This document shows positions 1 through 12,476 of a DNA stretch of 64,000 nucleotides, piece by piece. The notes beneath the pieces were generated by a model. That model was not told the DNA's origin and searched no databases. It was given only the letters and a program-made list of their open reading frames with translations. This DNA is from Lingula anatina (Eukaryota; Brachiopoda; Lingulata; Lingulida; Lingulidae): the NCBI RefSeq assembly GCF_001039355.2, contig NW_019775857.1, positions 520,709 through 584,708 on the forward strand, given 5' to 3'. Numbering within the stretch: the stretch's first letter is position 1; each line of letters opens with the position of its first letter. The position numbers and the translations under genes are program-made.

Positions 1-611
1 GCTCTTATGTAAGGGTTATAATTGTGACTGACGATATTGAAACTGATTTATTGGTCGAGACCAGTTTCTTATAAATCAGATGAAGCTGTTATTGGGAATA
101 AATTGGAAATGTCACAAAGCTGCCAAAGGAAAGGGAAATTCGAAATGCTGCACACACGTTGGGATTTTGAAAATCGTCCATAGAAATCTTCAGCATTGGA
201 GTTTCCCTCTGCAAAGGAGTTTCTGATACGCTGAAGTTTTTATTTTTACAAACTGGCATTAAAACTTTTTTGGAAATGTGATCTTCCTTAATGCGGCCAT
301 AGGGCAGTAAAACTTTACGGACAGTGTAAAGAATCCTGCATGATATTTCACAATGCTGTGGACATTTGTACTTGTTCACAATTTTGTGCATATATGTAGT
401 TACAGTTTAAAGTAAAATATATTGTAAATATGTAACATGGTGTTTGTTTCTTGCCTCTTTTTTTTCACCTGACTTGAAACGACAGGTAAGCAATATTGAT
501 AACACGGATGGTCAAGTTAACATTTTGATTCTGAGGTATGAACAGGGCTCGACGTATGTGACGACCCGATATGTCAGGCCAGATATGTCCTACGACCAGA
601 GAACAGGCCAG

Positions 612-759
612 ATATGTCCGACAAAAAAGAGCCAGATGTGTCCGACAGGCCAGATATGTCCGACAAAAAAGAGCCAGATGTGTCCGACAGGCCAGATAAG
701 TCCTACAAAAAAGAGCCAGATGTGTCCGACAGGCCAGATGTGTCCGACAAAAAAGAGCT
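612..759. repeat. 42-bp minisatellite, about 3.5 units
   Basis: The unit combines GCCAGATATGTCCGAC plus an A run with GAGCCAGATGTGTCCGACAG. The unit length is a multiple of three, so reading frames stay open on both strands. Those ORFs are repeat artefacts rather than genes. Copy 2 of the block keeps only a remnant near 4722-4750. Confidence 0.8.
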
Positions 760-1764
760 AGTTGTGTTTTTAAAATTAGAACATGTTTTTCTCTTTTCAT
801 GTTTAATGTTCTTAATTTGTTCTAGGTCATTCTGAATGACTTCCTAAAACAGTCTTCAAACTGCTACATTCATTACAAAACAACATAGAACTGTAAAAAA
901 AATAATAATAATAATAATAAATAAAAAAAAGTGGCAAAAGTGGTTTCTGCGGTTGTGCCACAGGACGTCATGCCTGCCCGCAAACGCAAATGGTTTGCTA
1001 ATGGATCACTCTTGACCAAAAAAGTTGTTACACCTCTAATTTTTATGATTTTGTTTACAATGATCAAAACACGGCTAAAACGGTATTAAATAATGTCTCT
1101 TATTCCGGGTTTCGTATCTAACTTGAACTACGGCATAAAAATAAAAAGTTGTTTTTAAAAGTACATGCACCCCCCCCCCCCAAATCTGATGTTCCACGTT
1201 GATTTCCACAGAAGTAAAGAAGAAAAAATGCCAATGAACTTTAAAAAGCACCGCCAAATGTCACCTAATGTATACACAATTAGCATTAGAATGTGCTTTT
1301 TTTAAAAATCAAAAATCACTTCTAATAGCGTGTGTGTATACCGCACACTGTGGGCGGCATACATTCAACAAGGATTTATAATCTGTTTTGTAGGATGTAG
1401 TTCCATTTTGCCAGAAGAGCTTGACGTAGTTTTTCCAAATTATTTGCATTTACTTAAACAAGTTGTCAGACAAAGTGACAATTTGACAATCATTTTGATT
1501 TTGATTCAGATTTTATATATTCCATGCATTGGTAATGCCCACAAAGAGGCAGTCGGTAATCGCTGTGCAGTACACCGAGTATTCTAATTGCAAATGGTGA
1601 ATCAGAAATTTCTGCGAATTTTTTCACACAAAATAAATAAACATTGTTAAATTTAACTAAAAGAGTAAATTTTTGGATGGTAAAGCAGTGGACATTAAAA
1701 AGGTGTGTTTATAACTCGTCGTTTACTTTTGTGAAAAGAGTTTTATTGGATCTCAGTTTTGATA

Positions 1765-1889
1765 GTCAAGAAAGTTTCATTTATGATAGATCCAGATATT
1801 TGGTTTACCTGTTGACTGTTTCATCCGTTCACTCTGACAACAGGTAAACCAAATATCTGGATGTATCATAAATAAAAACTTTCTTGACT
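1765..1889. repeat. Inverted repeat with 23-nt loop (copy 1 orientation)
   Basis: Arms of about 50 bp (roughly 1765-1814 and 1838-1889) are near reverse complements, centred on CCAGATATTTGGTTTACCTG. The loop is 1815-1837. The equivalent loop at 5872-5894 in copy 2 is its exact reverse complement, so the segment between the arms has been flipped. Confidence 0.85.
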
Positions 1890-2373
1890 CGTTTACTTTT
1901 GTAAAGTTATAGTCATTGCCGCTGTTTTGGAAGTTCACGTTGCGCTTATCGTTTTTTTAGTAATAGAAAAATTATCGAGAAGGCCAGAAATGTGAATTTT
2001 ACGCCTCTAATCTAGAATTATAGGCCTATGTCAAGGCAATTCGTGTTAGTTTTTTTAAATGATGTTTGACCGGGAAACTATGCAACAAATGAAAGCGGCC
2101 AGCGTGGGACTCTTTTTACACAACACAGAAAAGTGGGCAACTAAATAGATTTTTAAAAGACGTCTTCACAAATTTTAATTTTGGACAAGCATCTCTATTA
2201 GACATTTTATTATTAGCCAGTGATCTTGCAGAATAAAGAAAGAGGACGCTCAGTCTCTCATGAGATCGCTTAGGGATTCGTTTGATTGTGTGTGTGCGTG
2301 TGTGTGTGGGGGGGGGGGGACTGCCTCATACATAAAGCGCTACGTATTCACCGTGTGATGTTTCTCATTTTTG

Positions 2374-2780
2374 TCTTTGCACCAGGAAGTGTGACGTTGA
2401 GAGGGTAGACCTACAGCATTCACCCAACTTGAACCCCCCCTCCAGATTTTTATCTGTGGGGTGTCTCAGGGATGTGTACCAGTACAACTCTCAAACTATT
2501 GATCGGCTGAAGGCAGCAATCAAAGCAAATATCAGGGAAATCCCCAAACACGAATGTGTTCGAGTAATTTTACGCGACGTATGCAAGTGTGCCTTCAACG
2601 CCACGGAGACCATTTAGAGCAAATTTTGGAAATAACATAACTTTTATGCAAAGCGACAAAAAAAAAAAAAAAAAAAAAAAAAAAAACGTTGAGGAAATAT
2701 CGTACACAGACTGAAGTTAAAGACCTTTGTAGGATTTAATAAACTTTCATGGGTTCTGTAATTTTTTGGGTCACCCTGTA
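2374..2780 (+). pseudogene. Tc1/mariner-type transposase C-terminus, dead copy 1
   Basis: Translation around 2400-2620 resembles the C-terminal part of a Tc1/mariner (DDE_3-like) transposase: a Ser-Pro-Asn-Leu region, then LRDVYQYNSQTIDRLKAAI and a degenerate C-terminal helix. Compared with copy 2 it has lost 7 bp near 2566, which shifts the frame before the final segment. An A-rich tract (about 2660-2686) and a right-end-like GGGTCACCCTGTAT near 2768-2781 follow. No left terminal repeat was found. Non-functional. Confidence 0.65.
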
Positions 2781-5700
2781 TTTGTGCATAACACGGCTTC
2801 TAAAGTGAACAAAATGGTGAGATCAATTTATAACATAATAATTGGACATGCGGTATTGGGGAAAATGGCTTGATGTGATTTTTCAGAGTAATGGGCAGAT
2901 TACATCAACCAAATGATCAGGTAAGGACAATACTGCGATAAAAAAATTAATTACTTGCCAAATGCGCGTTTGTATAATAATGTCAAAACGTATATAATTT
3001 GTCCATTTGCTAATGGCCAGATATGAAACGATCCTTTCCTGTGCATTAGTCCCCATAAATATAACATCAGCGTTCATTTTCGTTTCAGTTTTTAAAAGCA
3101 CTAATCATAGTATGGGCTTGAGTCCGTCAGTAGTCTTTGTCTAGTATAAAGATGAATAATTAAATAGCCTTTTTATCCTATTAAGTAGCATGTAGTTAGC
3201 AAATTGACATTTTAATATGATTACTGCCGGACTGATGGTAATTGTTCGGTGCGTTGATAGATGGCGTTCGTATGGACGCAAGTGTACTTGTACCGTCCTG
3301 CGTGTCTGGGACCTTACGAATGTTCAACCCTCTAAAATCGGCAGATAACAGCAATTGCTAGCTAGAAGACTGTCCGTGGTATTTAGGGTAGTGTGCTAAA
3401 CAAATTGTTGTAAGTGAAAAATTGTGTTTTCCTACGCTATTACCTACGCTAATTTTAACAGGTTGTGGAATAGCAGCAGTGGCAATAAGGCAAGGTTTGA
3501 AGACCGATTACACGCTCGAGGTGTGGCGGGTTTAAAATGAAGTGTTAGTCACGTGAGAGTAATCTAAGTAAATAGACGTGGGTTTAAAGAGGACTTCGGA
3601 TAAACTGGTTCTTAAAAAAGTAGTCCTGTGTTCTAAGAGAAATAGTGACAGATTTTTAAACATGTGGCATTAATGATATCTGTTTCTCATCATTTTATAA
3701 ACAGATTTTAGAGCGGGAAGATTTTTCTATCTAAAGTGTACAACCATATCAAACTGCTACTTTTTGAAAAGTATGAAAATACTTAAGAGTATTTAAATGC
3801 TTAAAAAAAATTTAAACATTTGGATATACATCCACGTTCCTCCATCCTATTTGACGTCTTTGACATCTTTACGTCTTTGCACAAATATTTGGATCCTTTA
3901 CATCTTGAGCAGCATTTACTGAGTCTATGTAGATAACATGAAAACATCTTCAACTTTTCAGTAATATTGTTTTCTTTAAATGATGAAAAGCGCATTATTC
4001 AGTCAATAGCTTCATTCGTGGAGGTAGCTAGGTCGTCTTTCCTTTCGCAAACAAAGTGTGTGTTGCCTGTTTGAAAAATCACTTCCTCTAAGATCCATTA
4101 TTTACAGTTATTCCCGTATTTAAGTGCGCTTAAAAGCGTTTTAGCTAAATTTTGTGTAACTTTTTTTTTGTCAAAAACNTCTTGGTCGAGACCAGTTTCT
4201 TATAAATCAGATGAAGCTGTTATTGGGAATAAATTGGAAATGTCACAAAGCTGCCAAAGGAAAGGGAAATTCGAATTGCTGCACACACGTTGGGATTTTG
4301 AAAATCGTCCATAGAAATCTTCAGCATTGGAGTTTTCCTCTGCAAAGGAGTTTCTGATACGCTGAAGTTTTTATTTTTACAAACTGGCATTAAAACTTTT
4401 TTGGAAACGTGATCTTCCCTAATGCGGCCATAGGGCAGTAAAACTTTACGGAGAGTGTAAAGAATCCTGCATGATATTTCACAATGCTGTGGACATTTGT
4501 ACTTGTTCACAATTTTGTGCATATATGTAGTTACAGTTTAAAGTAAAATATATTGTAAATATGTAACATGGTGTTTGTTTCTTGCCTCTTTTTTTTCACC
4601 TGACTTGAAACGACAGGTAAACAATATTGATAACACGGATGGCCAAGTTCACATTTTGATTCTGAGGTATGAACAGGGCTCGACGTATATGACGACCCGA
4701 TATGTCCTACGACCAGAGAACAGGCCAGATATGTCCGACAAAAAAGAGCTAGTTGTGTTTTTTAAAATTAGAACATGTTTTTCTCTCTTTTAATGTTAAA
4801 TGTTCTTAATCTGTTCTAGGTCATTCTGAATGACTTCCTTAAAACAGTCTTCAAACTGCTACATTCATTACAAAACAACATAGAACTGTAAAAAAAAAAA
4901 TAATAAATAATAAATAAAAAAGTGGCAAAGGTGGTTTCTGCGTTTGTGCCATAGGAATTAACGTCATGCCTGCCCGCAAACGCAAATGGTTTGCTAATGG
5001 ATCACTCTTAACCAAAAAAGTTGTTACACCTCTAATTCTTTATAATTTTGTTTACAATGATCACAACACGGCTAAAACGGTATTAATAATGTCTCTTATT
5101 CCGGGTTTTGTATCTAACTTGAACTACGGCACAAAAATAAAAAGTTGTTTTTAAAAGTACATACCCCCCCCCCCCCCCCAAATCTGATGTTCCACGTTGA
5201 TTTCCACAGAAGTAAAGAAGAAAAAATGCCAATGAACTTTAAAAAGCACCGCCAAATGTCACCTAATGTATACACAATTAGCATTAGAATGTGCTTTTTT
5301 TTTAAAATATAAAATCACTTCTAATAGCGTGTGTGTATACCGCACACTGTAGGCGGTATACATTCAACAAGGATTTGTAATCTGTTTTGTAGGATGTTGT
5401 TTCATTTTGCCAAAAGAGCTTGACGTAGTTTTTCCAAATTATTTGCATTTACTTAAACAAGTTGTCAGGCAATGTGACAATTTGACAATCATTTTGATTG
5501 GAACCGAGTACAAGTTGAGTTTCCGATTTTTGGTCATGTGACCATTTCTACACATGCCATGCACTGGTGTTAACAAGTCGTAACAGGTAATGCCTACAAA
5601 GAGGATGTCGCCAATCGGTGTGGAGTAGACGAAGTATTTTAATTGCAAGTTGTGTATCAGACAATTTTGAGATATTTTTTCATTCAAAATAAATCCACAC

Positions 5701-5819
5701 TGTTAAATTTAACTAAAAGAGTAAATTTATGGATGGTAAAGCAGTGGACATTAAAAAGGTGTGTTTATAACTCGCCGTTTACTTTTGTGAAAAGAGTTTT
5801 ATTGGATCTCAGTTTTGAT

Positions 5820-5946
5820 AGCCAAGAAAGTTTTCATTTATGATAGATCCAGATATTTGGTTTACCTGTTGTCAGAGTGAACGGATGAAACAGTCAACAG
5901 GTAAACCAAATATCTGGATGTATCATAAATAAAAACTTTCTTGACT
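5820..5946. repeat. Inverted repeat with 23-nt loop (copy 2, flipped)
   Basis: Same arms as at 1765-1889, but the loop 5872-5894 reads as the exact reverse complement of 1815-1837. See the matching finding. Confidence 0.85.
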
Positions 5947-6351
5947 CGTCGTTTACTTTTGTAAAGTTATAGTCATTGCCGCTGTTTTGGAAGTTCACGC
6001 TGCGCTTATCGTTTTTTTTAGTAATAGAAAAATTATCGAGAAGGGCAGAAATGTGAATTTTACGCCTTTAATCTAGAATTATAGGCCTATGTCAAGGCAA
6101 TTCGTGTTAGTTTTTTTAAATGATGTTTGACCGGGAAACTATGCAACACATGAAAGCGGCCAGCGTGGGACTCTTTTTACACAACACAGAAAAGTGGGCA
6201 ACTAAATAGATTTTTAAAAGATGTCTTCACAAATTTTAATTTTGGACAAGCATCTCTTTTAGACATTTTATTATTAGCCAGTGTTCTTGCAGAATAAAGA
6301 AAGAGGACGCTCAGTCTCTCATGAAATCGCTTAGGGATTCGTTTGATTGTG

Positions 6352-6383
<32 letters not shown>

Positions 6384-6450
6384 GGACACTGCCTCATACT
6401 ATAAAGCGCTACGTATTCACCGTGTGATGTTTCTCATTTTGTCTTTGCAC

Positions 6451-6891
6451 CAGGAAGTGTGACGTTGAGAGGGTAGACCTACAGCATTCACCCAACTTGA
6501 TACCTCCCTCCAGATTTTTATCTGTGGGGTTTCTCAGGGATGTTTTCCAGTACAACCCTCAAACTATTGGTGTCCTGAAGGCAGCAATCAAAGCAAAAAT
6601 AAGGGAAATCCTCAAACACGAATGTGTTCGAGTAATTGAGAATTTTACGCGACGTATGCAAGTTTGCCTCCAACGCCACGGAGACCATTTAGAGCAAATT
6701 TTGGAAATAACATAACTTTTATGCAAAGCGACCAAAAAAAAAAAAACAAAAACAAAACAAACAAAAAAAAACAAAAAAAACAAAAAAAAACGCAACTTTG
6801 GGGAAAGATCGTACACAGACTGAAGTTTAAGACCTTTGTGGGATTTAATAAACTTTCATGGGTTCTGTAATTTTTTGGGTCACCCTGTATA
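6451..6891 (+). pseudogene. Tc1/mariner-type transposase C-terminus, dead copy 2
   Basis: The better-preserved copy reads through to a stop at 6715. Visible are HSPNL, then PPSRFLSVGFLRD, NPQTIGVLKAAIKAKIRE and a C-terminal VIENFTRRMQVCLQRHGDHL. Family members usually have PxDFFLWG where this copy has PSRFLSVG, so the conserved acidic residue is gone. The N-terminal DNA-binding half is absent or unrecognisable. GGGTCACCCTGTAT at about 6878-6891 probably marks the right end. The family call rests on pattern memory only. Confidence 0.65.
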
Positions 6892-8284
6892 TGTGCATAA
6901 CACGGCCTCTACAGTAAACAAAATGGTGAGATCAATTTATAACATAATAATTGGACATGCGGTATTGGGGAAAATGGCTTGATGTGATTTTTCAGAGTAA
7001 TGGGCAGATCAAATCAAACAAATGATCAGGTTAGGACAATACTGCGATAAAAAAATTAATTACTTGCCAAATGCGTTTGTATAATAATGTCAAAATTTAT
7101 ATAATTTGTCCATTTGCTAATGGCCAGATATGAAACGATCCTTTCCTGTGCATTAGTCCCCATAAATATAACATCAGCGTTCATTTTCGTTTCAGTTTTT
7201 AAAAGCACTAATCATAGTATGGGCTTGAGTCCGTCAGTAGTCTTTGTCTAGTATAAAGATGAATAATTAAATAGCCTTTTTATCCTATTAAGTAGCATGT
7301 AGTTAGCAAATTGACATTTTAATATGATTACTGCCGGACTGATGGTAATTGTTCGGTGCGTTGATAGATGGCGTTCGTATGGACGCAAGTGTACTTGTAC
7401 CGTCCTGCGTGTCTGGGACCTTACGAATGTTCAACCCTCTAAAAGCGGCAGATAACAGCAATTGCTAGCTAGAAGACTGTCCGTGGTATTTAGGGTAGTG
7501 TGCTAAACAAATTGTTGTAAGTGAAAAATTGTGTTTTCCTACGCAATTACCTACGCTAATTTTAACAGGTTGTGGAATAGCAGCAGTGGCAATAAGGCAA
7601 GGTTTGACGACCGATTACACGCTCGAGGTGTGGCGGGTTTAAAATGAAGTGTTAATCACGTGAGAGTAATCTAAGTAAATAGACGTGGGTTTAAAGAGGA
7701 CTTCGGATAAACTGGTTCTTAAAAAAGTAGTCCTGTGTTCTAAGAGAAATAGTGACAGATTTTTAAACATGTGGCATTAATGATATCTGTTTCTCATCAT
7801 TTCATAAACAGATTTTAGAGCGGGAAGATTTTTCTATCTAAAGTGTACAACCATATCAAACTGCTACTTTTTGAAAAGTATGAAAATACTTAAGAGTATT
7901 TAAATGCTTAAAAAAAATTTAAACATTTGGATATACATCCACGTTCCTCCATCCTATTTGACGTCTTTGACATCTTTACGTCTTTGCACAAATATTTGGA
8001 TCCTTTACATCTTGAGCAGCATTTACTGAGTCTATGTAGATAACATGAAAACATCTTCAACTTTTCAGTAATATTGTTTTCTTTAAATGATGAAAAGCAC
8101 ATTATTCAGTCAATAGCTTCATTCGTGGAGGTAGCTAGGTCGTCTTTCCTTTCGCAAACAAAGTGTGTGTTGCCTGTTTGAAAAATCACTTCCTCTAAGA
8201 TCCATTATTTACAGTTATTCCCGTATTTAAGTGCGCTTAAAAGCGTTTTAGCTAAATTTTGTGTAACATTTTTTTGTCAAAAAC

Positions 8285-9832
8285 GACAGACTTTATAAAA
8301 TGAATAATTCAGCGTTGTCGCTTAATGGTCCCGAGATTAAGTTAGTGCAACCGTTAACGTAGGCTTAAATAATCTCCGGATACAAAAGCATCTGTCTACT
8401 GATTAAAAAATAATCACCAACTTCAGATGGGCAGTCCCAAAATAAACTGGCTCCCCAATTTTTCATTTCCTACTGGTGATTCTTGGCACCAAGGCCAGCA
8501 ACAACAGAGTAGTCAGGATCCGTGTCTTCATATTTCTATACAGAGCCTGGGGATAGGGGGGAATGGGGGTGGTGGTGGTGGTTTTTGTGTCCCTACTGCC
8601 ATGGCCGTTAAATGACGCACCCCGCACTTATCTGACGCTTAATCTGAGCCAGTTGGCTTTTAGTAACTCACAGAAGCCAAACACGTTAAAAGGGAAAGGT
8701 GTTCAGAAAAATAAAATCACATTTGTCGGTGTTTATTATAGTGGATGTAGAGGTTATTACTATGAATTGCTTTAGAGCAGGGCGTAATGGTGCAATATAA
8801 TGTATTGATTGTCGGCTTATGGACATAGACACAATAAAATAATCTCGGTATTGCAGTCTATTCAGGTTTTAACTCCAAACTAACAAGTTAATGTACCACC
8901 ATGTTTGAGGATTTATGGTCATTAAAGTGAGCTTTTTACCCGTTTTTTACTTGCTTTGACGCTTAGTTCAAAATGAGCTTACACTTATTTCACGTCAGAC
9001 AAGTGCAGTTTCGTAGGCTGCTTCAACAGGCCAAAATATACACACTTTTCGTCACAGTATAGTTTTGACAAAAAATACCGACCCATAAAAATAAATAAAT
9101 AATGATAATAATGATAAAGAATGACTGCACCTAAGCACATTTAAATCTGGGTTGTAATATTGTCACCACAAACAGTATACATGTATTTCAGACTTGAATT
9201 GAACCATTGTCGCCTTCTGATAGTCATGCCTTTTGTAAAGGCTTGTAACACAAACATGGTCAATGTTGGAAAATAGTTGAATTCATCTTTTTTCAGAGCA
9301 TACCGATAGAGATAAAACATCCAGACAGCCTCGCTATATCGAATCAATTCCTTGGCTGCTCTTAGCAAACATCGCACTGAAGCAGAAGATGCTTTAATTG
9401 AATGATATCGGAGCCAGAACCCCCCCCCCCCCCGCAACCTCACCTAACTCACCCCGGTGTCTTTGCTGCCGAGAAAAAAAAAAAAAAAAACTCTTCTCCG
9501 TCCGTTCCACATTATTAATTGCTAAAGCCAACAGTTGATTGACTCCATATGTCAATGACGACTAAAAACAACATTATCAAATGTGAAGATCAACAGTTGG
9601 TTGATTCCGTATGTCGATGACGACTAAAAACAACATTGTCCAATTTGGAAATTAACAGTTGGCTGATCGGTATGTCTAAGGCCGTGACTATACATCAGTC
9701 TGAATCGATTATGTATGCAAACGCGTTAGTTAGGCAATTTCTCTCGCGCGTTTTAAACGATGGCAGTGACGTTAATGGAAGTACTTCACGTTTTAATGTT
9801 TGTAAAACCAAGAAAACGTGTGTGTGTGTGTA

Positions 9833-9909
<77 letters not shown>

Positions 9910-11555
9910 AGGGGTGTTCACCATCGTATTTCCCAGAGGATCGCTGTGAAGTTAGGAGCGTTTTAATAGCTTTGTTCTAGAAGTAAGCACTAAAAAATTC
10001 ATGGAACCTTTTAGAGCTTTAGAATTTGTAATGTTTCTATAAAAGGGGCAATCTATCCGCCGGCTGCCCTAGCCTCGGGGACATAAGTAGATAGGACAAG
10101 GGTGACTGGAGATGTAAAGTTCACTGACCGATATTTGACTCGAATTGAAAGAATCCGTCCTTCAAGTTTTCATCTATATGTGTAGACAACTAGACATGTA
10201 ATACAGTCAGGTCTGACCACTAGAAATCTGGGGCTGTTAAGATCCAAGTTGATACTCGGAATAACTGATCCGCGGATCAAATATGACCGACGCACTTGAA
10301 AGCTTCCCCTAATGGGTCCACCTCGGCGTTAAAGGATAAAGCAGTTAATCAACTTCAAGCTACAAGCGTGCGTATTTAAAAAAAGATCACTCACGTAGCC
10401 TACTGCTGCATCGTGGGTATCACCACTCGTATGTTTTACACTGGATTCCTGGGTTTGAAAGCATAGACCCCATTTCCAGAGATTAGATCGATCTACTTTA
10501 GATTATGGGGGTTCACGCTAAATAGCTGTCAGCCGGGCGGACACGAAAGTTAATTACCCCCTTACTGCTTGTAGTAGGCGGGACGGACATTTAAGCCGGA
10601 TTATCTGACAGTAATCTACTGAGACTCCTCGCGGGGATAGATCGATCTAAAAGCTCTGGGAATACAGCCATAGTTACACGCTCTGCCCATAGAAAGTTTA
10701 AACACATCAATTTCTCAACAGTTACAACGTAAATGAAAACTAGGTCTAAACATGTCCCCTCCCCTTGTGCAACATTCATTTATTATCTTATTATAAATAT
10801 TTTTGGCAATAATCTTATGCAAATTATCATTTCTATGCCATAATGAATTATTCGCGCGTATGCTTTCAATAGATTATTAGTTTTGGAACACTTTCGTCAT
10901 TAATATGGAGCGATTGATTCCATTGTATTTTACTAGTTGAAGGCAATGTTTTGTTTAGTAATTTATAGAAATCTTGACAGCACTTCTCATTTGCAAAGAA
11001 AGTACATAAATATTTGGTAATTAATGGAGTGATTCCTCAGAATCGAATGTTGATTTATTCCAAGGGCACCCAATTATTGCATAATAACCTTTATAACCAC
11101 ACTTATATATTCTAGAGAGCAGGCCCGTATCGCCTAGTTATTTCTTCTTTTTCTTTTCCTAATCATTATTGCCTTAATTTTCTTTGGAATGGCACAAGTT
11201 CCTATGAAGGAAAAATGACTGATATAAGAAGGTGCACGTTCAAATGCGTGGAGCTCTCGGCGGCGCCTGATACTTCAATACTAACAAGCAAACAAAGTGC
11301 GATTCAGAAATCTGTTTTATTTAGCTTAAAACCGTGAGAAAATATCATGTCCCAGGTAAACACACAAGATTGCTCCGAGAATTCAAATAGTTAAAAAAAC
11401 AACAACACAAGATGAATCTGTAAGATGACAGAATTACACTTAAATTTACCATTTACTAGCCATAATTATTCCTGTCAAAATGTTCATGAAACATCTCTTG
11501 CAATATACGCCAATTCTATTCTTTACGGATCCAATAAAGTTAATTTTTTTGCCGG
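8285..11555. other. Intergenic, no gene recognised
   Basis: Short ORFs only, none with a signal peptide, domain or splice sites I can defend. A compound (TG)n(AG)n microsatellite lies at about 9819-9905, and C and A runs at about 9420-9433 and 9473-9490. The minus-strand ORF at 9141-9443 has no recognisable family. Confidence 0.5.
9819..9905. repeat. Compound (TG)n(AG)n microsatellite
   Basis: An uninterrupted TG tract passes directly into about 56 bp of AG. A similar compound tract lies at about 42065-42123. Confidence 0.95.
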
Positions 11556-11814
11556 CGTGAAGGGAATGATGGCCCCAGAGAGGGTTATCTAGGGCCTCGC
11601 ATGTTCAGTACAGGTTAGGGTTAGTCGGATGTATCGGGGCTAGTACACTCTGAAAACACTCCGGTTAAAAATAACTGAAAAAAAAAAATGGTGGAAACCA
11701 ACCGATTCAACCGTTCAATATGTGTCTACTAATAGTCTAACTAATATTGTCTAACTAATAGTCCGGTTGATGTAAAAAATTAATGATCGGTAGGTACACT
11801 GACTGACTGACTGA

Positions 11815-11865
<51 letters not shown>

Positions 11866-12150
11866 CAAGATTCAACAAGTTTGTAGAATTACTTTATAGT
11901 CTTTCGATATTCTTGTTAAATGTCCTCAGTTCAGTTGTACAATAACCAATCCACACGGTAACCATGTTGACCAATCGACTGATTGACCAATAACCGAATA
12001 AACTTGTTTGTAACTGATTTATAGTCAACCGATTTTATCGGAAGGGTCGGTAACCGATTCGTTTTTAGAATGTACAGTATATTGGAAGAATGTCACCGGT
12101 GCAAAGTAATGGGGACTAAAGTTTCTAGCTGACTACCGTTCTTGTCACAC
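11556..12150. mobile_element. MITE-like repeat, split by a second insertion
   Basis: The outer parts (about 11556-11643 and 12075-12150) match the compact element at 26882-27052. Both share TACAGGTTAGGGTTAGTCGG on the left and CAAAGTAATGGG followed by GACTACC..CTTGT.ACAC on the right. The middle is a separate insertion (11644-12074). Confidence 0.6.
11644..12074. mobile_element. Nested 431-bp MITE-like insertion
   Basis: Its ends form imperfect inverted repeats: TACACTCTGAAAACACTCCG on the left, and a right end whose complement begins TACATTCTAAAAACGAAT. The interior holds repeated CCGATT/AACCG motifs, GACT repeats and an (AAT)n microsatellite at about 11818-11863. It interrupts the outer repeat, so it arrived later. 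No transposase. Confidence 0.55.
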
Positions 12151-12201
12151 AGGCTCTGGTTTCACAACGTTGGATGTTTTTGGTTGTCAAGGCTCACTGT
12201 G

Positions 12202-12207
12202 TTTATT
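12202..12207 (-). terminator. Putative polyadenylation signal, exon B
   Basis: AATAAA on the minus strand about 270 nt past the stop codon at 12477. It is the first canonical hexamer I see downstream. Position is reasonable for a 3' UTR; unproven. Confidence 0.45.
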
Positions 12208-12476
12208 CAGTTTTTGATTTGTAAGATGGTATATTGTAGTTTGACCTTCTTGACTGGCAGAGTGCTGCTTCAGAAACACGCCAATGAAAATTGTAGAAAG
12301 GAAATAAGACACAACTAGACAAACATGACATGATGAACAGTGATTCCTGTTTCTTGTTAAAACAGCATTTTCTGAATCGGATTGCTGTGAACTTAACACC
12401 ATGGAAAAAGAATGGAAAAGTGTCATTTCTGGGCGGCAATTTCACAAAACAATCATCACCTAGCCACTGTGGATCT

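Larger units (their letters stand above)
51..4178. repeat. 4.1-kb duplicated block, copy 1
   Basis: This block runs from just inside the window to the single N at 4179. It matches 4182-8284 almost base for base (offset about 4131). The last 1.4 kb is nearly identical. The first half differs by indels: a 42-bp minisatellite at about 612-759 is largely absent from copy 2, the stretch near 1490-1530 is replaced, and the loop at 1815-1837 is inverted. No gene is recognised; the 100-codon minus-strand ORF at 89-391 recurs in copy 2 but has no known features. The N at the junction suggests two haplotypes placed in series, but a real tandem duplication is possible. Confidence 0.9.
4182..8284. repeat. 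4.1-kb duplicated block, copy 2
   Basis: Second copy of the block at 51-4178. It lacks most of the minisatellite and has a longer segment around 5500-5590. Its (TG)n tract at 6349-6382 differs in length, and it carries the less damaged transposase remnant. Sequence beyond 8284 is unique, as expected if the true locus continues to the right. Confidence 0.9.

Noticed and set aside
89-391. 100-codon ORF conserved at 4220-4522
   Set aside because: Conservation is explained by the block duplication; no family features.
465-835. Overlapping ORFs on both strands with repeated Cys-Arg-Thr or Asp-Lys-Lys motifs
   Set aside because: They translate a 42-bp minisatellite whose length is a multiple of three; no coding evidence.
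9141-9443. 100-codon minus-strand ORF
   Set aside because: Starts in a G/C run, has no recognised domain, signal or splice context.
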